Assembly: GCA_035610835.1 (NCBI GenBank)
Contig: CM069445.1
Location: 33,406,811 to 33,470,810 of the forward strand
Reading direction: 5' to 3'
Source: Ophiura sarsii
Lineage: Eukaryota > Echinodermata > Ophiuroidea > Amphilepidida > Ophiuridae
Length of the DNA stretch: 64,000 nucleotides
The notes beneath the pieces were generated by a model that did not search any database, was not told the origin of the DNA, and saw nothing but the letters and a program-made list of their open reading frames with translations. The translations under genes and the position numbers were made by a program. Shown here piece after piece: positions 57,504 through 64,000 of the stretch (its first letter is position 1; every line of letters begins with the position of its first letter).

Positions 57504-57756
57504 CTCCTGTAATCTGGAAAAACTTAGTAAGTCTGTTGAACGCAAATTTGAGAAAACAAAAGGAAAACTGTTCCCATATTATTTCCATACTAGGTTTTTC
57601 CATACTAGGTTCCTCCAGATGAAAACTGCCGACAGGGAAGAATTGTACACACTTTAACTTGATAAACTGAAGGGGAAAAACCTATTAAGTTTAAATATGG
57701 GTCTAACTCAATTTTCTTCAAAATTTGACTTACTAGGTTTTTCCAGATTACAGGAG
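57504..57756. repeat. 30-bp inverted repeat pair
   Basis: CTCCTGTAATCTGGAAAAAC (57504) is mirrored by GTTTTTCCAGATTACAGGAG (ending 57756), with the match running about 30 bp. A likely foldback or MITE core. Confidence 0.65.
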
Positions 57757-58795
57757 AAAGGCCCGTTTAATGCACTTTTTATCAACAGTACAAATCTAGC
57801 AGTGGAAAAGAATGAAAGCATACAGGTCTGACTTAATGTACAGACCAACGAATGCTTGCTTCATCAATAATACCTCTTTGATCATAACATAAAAGAATCA
57901 CTAGAATGTCTTATACTTCTAAACGTCACCAACTCACAATTATATGATCTTGTAAATAAAAATTAATAACAACAAGGAATATATATCTAGTATGTATTGA
58001 ATTAATAAATGCTATGTCGATAGCTATTTTCGTCAAGAAGACAAACAAGAACGAGCCATACACATGTAGTTTATTCCAGTCTACAGCATAGGTTGAGCAC
58101 TTTTTGATTATCTTTTGATATCTTAATGTGTATTGACCTCTTTTGGAATATAATGTTGATCTGACCGCAAGTTTTAACACCATTGATTGTGTATTCTCAT
58201 TTGCAATGGCTCAAAAGCCTGCGATCAGAGAAACATCTTTTCGCCTGATGATTGAACAAAATGACTGTATGGGATTGTCCATGAAACTCAGAGTAGCGAT
58301 AATATTCCGGAAGGTCTATACCTCTGAATTTTTATAAGCTCTACCGTTTACGGTATTGAGCACTTTGTTCAATGGCTAGTCTAACCAGAAACGGTTGTCA
58401 ATTATCCTTGTCGTCTGACGATTGCGTTAAGCATGAAACTCAGAGTAACGACTCCCTTTCTCGGAAGGTTTAAACACTAACATTGCCCTTTTGTGAAGTA
58501 ACGACACTACGAGGGGAGGGGATCCAAGTCATGATATTTGGTATCTCCTCCCCAAGTCAGCACAACCCCCACTCCTTTTTGTCCCAAACACTCTTGAACA
58601 TTTTGGTCAGAAACGGAAATCAGAGCAAATTCAGGCAAGTTTTACACAAATTTAAAATATTTCTCATGGTGCGAGGCCATTTTACAAAAAAAACAAAGAT
58701 GGATCATTCTAAAACAACCCCGGAGCCCCGGGACAATGGTGGATCATTCTAAAACAACCCCGGGACTGTCCAACCCGGGGACTGTCCACCCAGGG

Positions 58796-58830
58796 ACTAA
58801 CCCTAACCCTAACCCTGACCCTAACCCTAG
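58796..58830. repeat. CCCTAA telomere-like repeat
   Basis: CTAACCCTAACCCTAACCCT with one CCCTGA variant, directly before the left foldback arm. Confidence 0.85.
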
Positions 58831-59055
58831 TCCGAAAATTTGCCAATAAATTGTGTTATAAACTGCTACGTCCGTTTTTTATAGCGCCCATTTCTTCCGA
58901 GTATATATATATATATCAACCATATATATGCAGCGATGGAAATACCCACATGACTTTCCACCCTGGTTGACTAGGATTTGTGGACTTTTTCTAACCATAG
59001 ACGGGTACCGTCTATGTTCTAATCCAACATTCATGAAAAGAAATGAATCAGTTGA

Positions 59056-59275
59056 ATCTAGTGGGAATCGAACCATGGACCTCTGCATTGTAAAGCGTGT
59101 AAGTCAACCACTAGACTAGCAAGGGGTGAACTGGTCAAGACATGATTTTAATTGCTCTTATTATTACGGAATAAAGCTATACTACTGTTATGATCAGTAC
59201 ATACAATAGTATTAATATAGCTGCGACACACATGCTCGTCAACCCCGGGTTGACAGTCAGTGGGAATTTCCGTTA
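59056..59275 (-). repeat. dispersed repeat with tRNA-like B-box, copy 2
   Basis: The minus strand reads CTAGTCTAGTGGTTGACTTA (A-box-like) and then GTCCATGGTTCGATTCCC (good B-box). It is related to 6805-7045 over its whole length. Confidence 0.6.
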
Positions 59276-59364
59276 CTGCATATATTATATATATGCAGCA
59301 ATGTAAATACCCACATGACTTTCCACCCGGGGTAGACAGTCCCGGGGTAGACCAACCCTGAGTG

Positions 59365-59455
59365 GTTAGGGTTAGGGTTAGATTTAGGGTTAGGGTTAGG
59401 GATAGGGTTAGGGTTATGGTTATGGTTATGGTTATGGTTAGGGTTAGGGTTAGAA
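59365..59455. repeat. TTAGGG-like interstitial repeat
   Basis: GGTTAGGGTTAGGG with GATTTAGGG, GGGATAGGG and TTATGG variants over about 90 bp. Confidence 0.85.
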
Positions 59456-59459
59456 ACAG

Positions 59460-59660
59460 TCCCTGGGTAGACAGTCCCCGGGTGGACAGTCCCAGGGTGG
59501 ACAGTCCTGGGGTGGACAGTCCCGGGTGGACAGTCTCGGGATGGACAGTCCCGGGGTTGTTTTAGAATGATCTGGACAGTCCCGGGGCTGTTTTAGAATG
59601 ATCCGGACGGTCCCGGGGCTGATTTAAAATGATCCGGACAGTCCCGGGGTTGTTTTAGGA
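59460..59660. repeat. GGACAGTCCCGGG minisatellite
   Basis: Ten or so copies of a 15-bp unit (GTGGACAGTCCCGGG), grading into longer units that add GTTGTTTTAGAATGATCC. Inverted relatives lie at 58680-58795. Confidence 0.85.
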
Positions 59661-60006
59661 TGATCCATCCTTGCTTTTACCTCCCCGACCACCAACCCCA
59701 GAGTGTTTTAACATATAATTTAGATTGAATATAGTTTCCAAGGTGTAGTGTTTTTTAAACAGTATTATGCGGATTATTCCCTGAGGGCGCTCTATTGTAG
59801 TCCACCCAGGGTTGGTCTACCCAGGGTTGATCAACCCCTGGATTGTCTACCCCCGGTGGAAAGTCATGTGGGTATTTCCATCGCTGCATATATATATATA
59901 TACTCGGAAGAAATGGGCGTTATGAAAAACGGACGTAGCAGTTTATAAAACAATTTATTGGCAAATATTCGGACTCATTGTCCTTCGTCAGGCCGTATAC
60001 CTGAAC

Positions 60007-60498
60007 AATTCGTCGCTGTTCTGACATACCGGCACATCACGAAAAACAGCGTTTTGAGAAAATCGTGTTTGAAAATTTTCCAATTTTTAAAGACTTGTTA
60101 AAGAGCATTTACATCAAATGTCACTATCATTGTCAAAGAACACTAATAGATATATACTTATGTTTGTTATGAGCATGTTACAACAACAAATTGCAATTAT
60201 TAATTAGGAGTAATTATGTCATAAAGTCAGTGATATGCCGGTATGTAGTTACACGGTGGTCTATGGCAGAATATCGTGATGTGCCGGTATGTCAGAATAC
60301 AAAATGAGGTTTTCATGCCGGTATTATGTTAAAACCCTGGCATATGACACTAATTAGTGCGGTATCTCATTAATTAATTACCTTTTTGTCTCAATTTTTT
60401 TGGAGAATGAAGAGTTTCACTTGTAGATCATAAAATGCAACTTAACTCATTTTGCCCAAAATGGCACATGTGCCGGTATGTCAGAACAGCGACGAATT
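60007..60498. mobile_element. MITE with perfect 31-bp inverted repeats
   Basis: AATTCGTCGCTGTTCTGACA begins a 31-bp repeat mirrored exactly to 60498. The core CTGACATACCGGCACAT also recurs internally (GTGCCGGTATGTCAGAA at about 60277). No coding potential. If the target duplication is AATT, the ends are CGTCGCTG. Family unknown. Confidence 0.75.
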
Positions 60499-60499
60499 A

Positions 60500-61080
60500 A
60501 ATGATACAAATGAAAACCTAGCATAAATATATGGAACTATAGGAAGCAATAGAGACAGTATTTGTCCTTGAAATGTGTAAGTAATACATCTTACCGGATT
60601 ACTTCTGCGAGTGATTAAACATGTAGTCGTGGTGAAGCCACGGATTATAAAATTAATGAGCGATTAATAATGTAAGTGAGTAGGCACTATAATTATAATA
60701 GAGCTATAGGGGGCGTATACACATATTTATAGCAGTGCCATAGGGGGGTGGGGGTACCGCGCCATTATGTCCCGAAGCAATGGTCATGACGTCATATTTT
60801 GGTCGATTTTCTGAACTTTTGTATTGGATTTACGTGCAAAATATATGCCCTTGGCATCATACTTTCCCAGGTGTATGGGTCCACTTTAAATTTCAGATGT
60901 TCTAAAATGGATGGATTTCTAACCAATTTGATAAAGAAACACGATCCACACGCCTCAGAAATGCAAAAAATGCTTAAAACAAGTCCACTTTTTGTGCCTT
61001 TAAACAGAGTGTTTGCCGGGAATGTAGAATTACAAATTCATTAACCCATGACCCCAGTGCATGTTCGCTGTGTATAACAG
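60500..61080. other. downstream intergenic sequence, nothing recognised
   Basis: The 81-codon frame at 60799-61044 has no recognisable domain and no supporting signals; treated as chance. Confidence 0.35.
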
Positions 61081-61120
61081 ATCGTAACATGAATAATGCA
61101 ACACGTTTCAGTCGAGCAAT

Positions 61121-61275
61121 GATTGGGTAAGGGTATGGTGTATAAGTCCCATGTATGCAAATGATGATTACGAGATTTATTCCGTTGTCGAGTACTGGCT
61201 AGAGCATGACATTGTATTCAGTGAGATCATTTGCATACTTGGGACTTCTACACCATACATGCCATACCACTACCA
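61121..61275. repeat. palindrome with paired octamer-like sites
   Basis: TATGGTGTATAAGTCCCATG-TATGCAAATGAT on the left is mirrored by ATCATTTGCATA-CTTGGGACTTCTACACCATA on the right. Each arm carries ATGCAAAT in opposite orientation. Confidence 0.75.
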
Positions 61276-61482
61276 ATGATTGTGGATCGTATTAATGACG
61301 CCATTTCTTGTGTTCGAAAATGTCAACGTTTTCTTTCAAAAATAAGGAGTATAATCACATAACAAACACATTTTGTGCCAGAGAAACACACAAATTTGGC
61401 AAATATGGCACAATAAAAATCCGTTCGTTATAAATAAATGGATATGGCTAAATAATAAAACTATCACAATTATATTAATCAG

Positions 61483-61735
61483 TCTCTGTGGCGTGCATAC
61501 GTTGGACATGTCGTTGGCAATCGGCAATCACGGGTTCGATTCCCGGAAATTGCTTGTTATCCTTTTATTTTTCTATCTGTCTTTGTATTTCTATGTGTCT
61601 TTGTATTTTATATTTATATTTTAATGTATCTCTTTGAATGTATTTAAATGTTTTTATAATATTGTAAGTGCAATGCAATTTGGCTTTTAAGCCACGATTT
61701 TGTATTTTTCAATAAAACAATCTATAAACCAATCT
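61483..61735 (+). repeat. tRNA-head SINE with LINE-like tail
   Basis: CACGGGTTCGATTCCCGG is a strong B-box and T-arm, preceded by a tRNA-like GTGGCGTGCATACGTTGG. The following 180 bp are T-rich and end in TTTGGCTTTTAAGCCACG and AATAAAAC, like a 3' tail borrowed from a LINE. Confidence 0.55.
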
Positions 61736-61739
61736 ATAT

Positions 61740-62150
61740 CTTTTAAACTTGATGGTGGATTAATGTAACATCATTGTTAGTGTAAATTTTTATAAATTAT
61801 AAAGACCGCCCATGCGTTTATAGTTTTCTTTTTATTTATTTATCTATCATTTAACTCTTGATTTATTTAACTTTGTATCTAAACAATTAAAATGCGTAAA
61901 CAATTATATTATTGCTCGATAAATAAGTGATTTAAATTGAGTTCAGTTTGATAATGATAGCAAAACTTGTTGTAAAATCATTTTACCAGTGTGCCCAACA
62001 ATTTCTCCTTTGCACACTTTGTTTATACATTCAGAGATGTCACTTTTAGCTTGTTATAGCTAGGCTATAGTTTGCGACCTCTTTTGATTTTAGGCTGGTA
62101 ACACAATCCTATAGTGCATTTCGTTAAAACAGTGTAAATATTTTTACACA
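61740..62150. other. intergenic sequence, nothing recognised
   Basis: AT-rich, no frame or repeat of note. Confidence 0.35.
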
Positions 62151-63210
62151 ATAATGATTCTCTGCGGAGTATGATGGAGTTCTTTTTGGTGTGGATCTGT
62201 TCGATTGGTATAAGTGTGATATCAGTGACGCAGTGATTGTTACGTATGGAAGGCTTTTGCTGCCCTTAATATTGTTGTGCTTTAATTCTGAGCGGGTATT
62301 GCTGAATCGGGTGTAGAGGGTTGTGGTAGTCTTGCCAACATATTGTTTGTGGCATCTGCTACATGTTATAAGATGTATGAGCCAAGACGATTTACAGGTG
62401 AGGTGTGAGGTTATGGGGAAACTCTCCTTCGTTTATGTGCTTTTGAATTTGCTGCCAGTTTGTATGAAGGTGCAGACAATGCATATTTGCTGTTGCATTT
62501 GAAGCAGCCAGGGGTTTTCGTTAGTGGTGGAAACGTTCGATTTGGTGCTCGAATGAACTAAGATGTCACGTAAGTTGAGTGGCTGTCTAAAGGCGGTGAG
62601 TGGTAGGTCCTTGAAGATCTGCTGTAATTGAGATGATTTGTAAAGGATTGGTAGATGTTTATGCAATATTGTGCTGACGTTCTTCATACAAGGTGAGTAT
62701 GTGGTGACAAAGGGGACACGAGTGAGGCTTTTTATCCTTACAACGAAGGAGATCCGAGTGGTTGATTTGTTTAGCTTTCTCGATCTGCGTGATGATTTGA
62801 TGGTTAGGATATTGCCGTGCTCTAAAATATCTTTTCAGGTTCTGTAGTTGCACATCAGTGTCGTCGATGTCTAAACAAATTCTCCTAACTCATAGTGCTT
62901 GGCTGTAGACAATGCAGTTGAATACGTGGTGGGTGACATGAAACATGATGCAGGACAAAGGCAATTGTGTGAATCTGTTAGTTTGCAAAAAAGGCTAGTG
63001 GAAAGGTGGCGATCTTGAAGGTAAATCATTACATCGGGGAATGATACATGTTTGTTAGATTTTTCGATGGTAAATTTGATGGTTTAGTAGTGGTGTGAGT
63101 TCAGATGTTCTAGAAAATGTGTAAGTGCTCTCTCGTTTTGGTGCCAGATGAAAACATGTCGGCGATATACTTTTCCATTGGGGTGGTCTGGATGGAGCTC
63201 TATCCCCAGT
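62150..63210 (-). pseudogene. decayed Penelope-like retroelement (RT C-terminus to GIY-YIG)
   Basis: Read on the minus strand from 63210: VFIWHQNERALTHFLEHLNS and SFPDVMIYLQDRHLSTSLFC (RT palm), then RQYPNHQIITQIEKAKQIN and AFRQPLNLRDILVHSS (connector), then LITCSRCHKQYVGKTTTTLY (GIY-YIG start). The order and wording are those of Penelope-like elements. Several frameshifts and stops; the catalytic YIDD box is destroyed (reads YRRH). Not functional. Confidence 0.7.
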
Positions 63211-63339
63211 AGATTTCTTGGTGACAGCATGGCAGGTATAGTCTATCCATCTGAGACCGGTCTTTGGTGCTCGGATGGGCAGGGGAGATGAGCAAAAATA
63301 TGATGTGTTGTCTTCTGGCGTATATTTGCTAGTTGTCGA

Positions 63340-63731
63340 AGGATCCCATTTTATTCCAACCTCCGGTCGAACCTCATCTATAATGTGAATTGAAACAAAT
63401 AAGCTGCCTTATGCACACAAAAAACACTGTTCCAATGCATATTATTCTTATCACACGCATGCACATAGCAGCTACGTCTAGTGTACCATTCAAAGAGAGA
63501 CAAATATCGAACCATTTGCGCATTATCTGAAATCAAAAGGCTTTGAAATCGTCACCTGTGATTTCGGCTTATAAATAGAACCACAAAGCTGAAAAAGATC
63601 GAAAGTGATGGACTTTGAACATTGAGCATAATGTAGGAGGCCACATTTAATTTTTATTTGCTATCTTCTAATGTTTCCGAAATGCAAGAATGGCTGACAA
63701 TACAAACATTTCTTACTCAAATTCACTTTAG
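63340..63731. other. sequence before the transposase, nothing recognised
   Basis: Possibly the eroded 5' half of the transposase or unrelated spacer; no frame could be recognised. Confidence 0.3.
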
Positions 63732-64000
63732 AAACCTCAACTTTACGATATCATTAAGCTGCACAAACCACGGAACCTAAAATACCGAATTGACGACTTG
63801 GCAAAAGAACATGGACATGAAATAATCAGGCTACCATCGTATCACTGCGATTTAAATCTGGAGGAATTAATTTGGGCTAACATCAAGGGATACGTCGCCA
63901 GAAATTACAAGAACTTCAATATGACATCCATTAAAACACTTTTTGACGAGGCAGTAGATCAAATATCACAAACAGACTGGCAAAATGCTTTCAAGCATGT
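63732..64000 (+). pseudogene. Tc1/mariner-type transposase C-terminal part, truncated by the window edge
   Basis: An open frame from 63732 reads IDDLAKEHGHEIIRLPSYHC and LEELIWANIKGYVARNYKNF. LP-YHC-LN--EL-W---K-YV-RN is the DDE-superfamily end of Tc1/mariner-like transposases, with the last catalytic glutamate in the EELIW segment. A TAG precedes the frame, so upstream coding (if any) is in another frame or was spliced. Whether it is intact beyond 64000 cannot be seen. Confidence 0.75.

Larger units (their letters stand above)
58829..59972. mobile_element. foldback element containing telomere-like repeats
   Basis: Arms of about 130 bp, beginning GTCCGAAAATTTGCCAATAA on the left and mirrored at 59850-59972, pass through TTCTTCCGAGTATATATATA and GCAGCGATGGAAATACCCAC. 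The interior includes a tRNA-like repeat (59056-59275), a TTAGGG-like stretch (59365-59455) and a GGTGGACAGTCCCGGG minisatellite. Confidence 0.7.

Noticed and set aside
59362..59565. 67-codon frame reading MVRVRVRFRVRVRDRV
   Set aside because: Translation of TTAGGG-like and GGACAGTCCCGGG repeats, not a gene.

Overview
The window is intron-rich, AT-rich animal DNA, and almost all of the recognisable coding sequence belongs to one gene on the + strand. That gene has 27 coding exons (8348-55684) which splice into a single uninterrupted frame of about 1,714 codons. It encodes a receptor tyrosine kinase: signal peptide, Sema domain, PSI and IPT/TIG modules, one membrane helix, a MET/RON-type kinase, and a tail with several tyrosine motifs. 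Every splice junction was read from the sequence and all exon phases agree. A semaphorin-type RTK, large introns, tRNA-derived SINEs, Penelope-like and LINE remnants and many MITEs suggest a marine invertebrate deuterostome (echinoderm, hemichordate or similar). This placement is inference; no RNA gene or mitochondrial marker supports it.

The main biological point is the ectodomain. Vertebrate MET has Sema, one PSI and four IPT domains. Here the order is Sema-PSI1-IPT1-PSI2-IPT2-PSI3-IPT3-IPT4-IPT5-IPT6, the plexin arrangement, with plexin-like wording in PSI2 and PSI3, joined to a MET-type kinase instead of a plexin RasGAP domain. It reads like the intermediate expected if MET and plexins share an ancestral extracellular region. 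The kinase has all catalytic residues. The first tyrosine of the MET twin-tyrosine activation switch is Asp, the juxtamembrane region is short and lacks a DYR Cbl motif, and the tail keeps a YVNQ GRB2-type site.

Layout: 1-8347, upstream flank with a degenerate 1.7-kb repeat array, a CpG-rich patch and SINE-like repeats. 8348-12778, exons 1-5 (Sema, PSI1), with a Penelope-like fragment inserted at the exon 3 donor site. 12779-19174, a 6.4-kb intron filled largely by two related AGCT-rich satellites. 19175-32769, exons 6-14 with many MITEs in the introns. 32770-38763, an intron dominated by a 4.55-kb ORF-less element with terminal inverted repeats and a recurring 15-bp motif. 38764-46862, exons 15-25 (IPT4-IPT6, membrane helix, most of the kinase). 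46863-53512, an intron occupied by a 5.8-kb foldback element that itself holds a tandem duplication, a mariner-type foldback, a LINE fragment, a minisatellite that flips orientation and a piggyBac-type MITE. 53513-55684, the last two exons. 55685-64000, downstream flank with a foldback carrying telomere-like repeats, a MITE with 31-bp inverted repeats, a decayed Penelope-like reverse transcriptase and the start of a Tc1/mariner-type transposase cut by the window edge.
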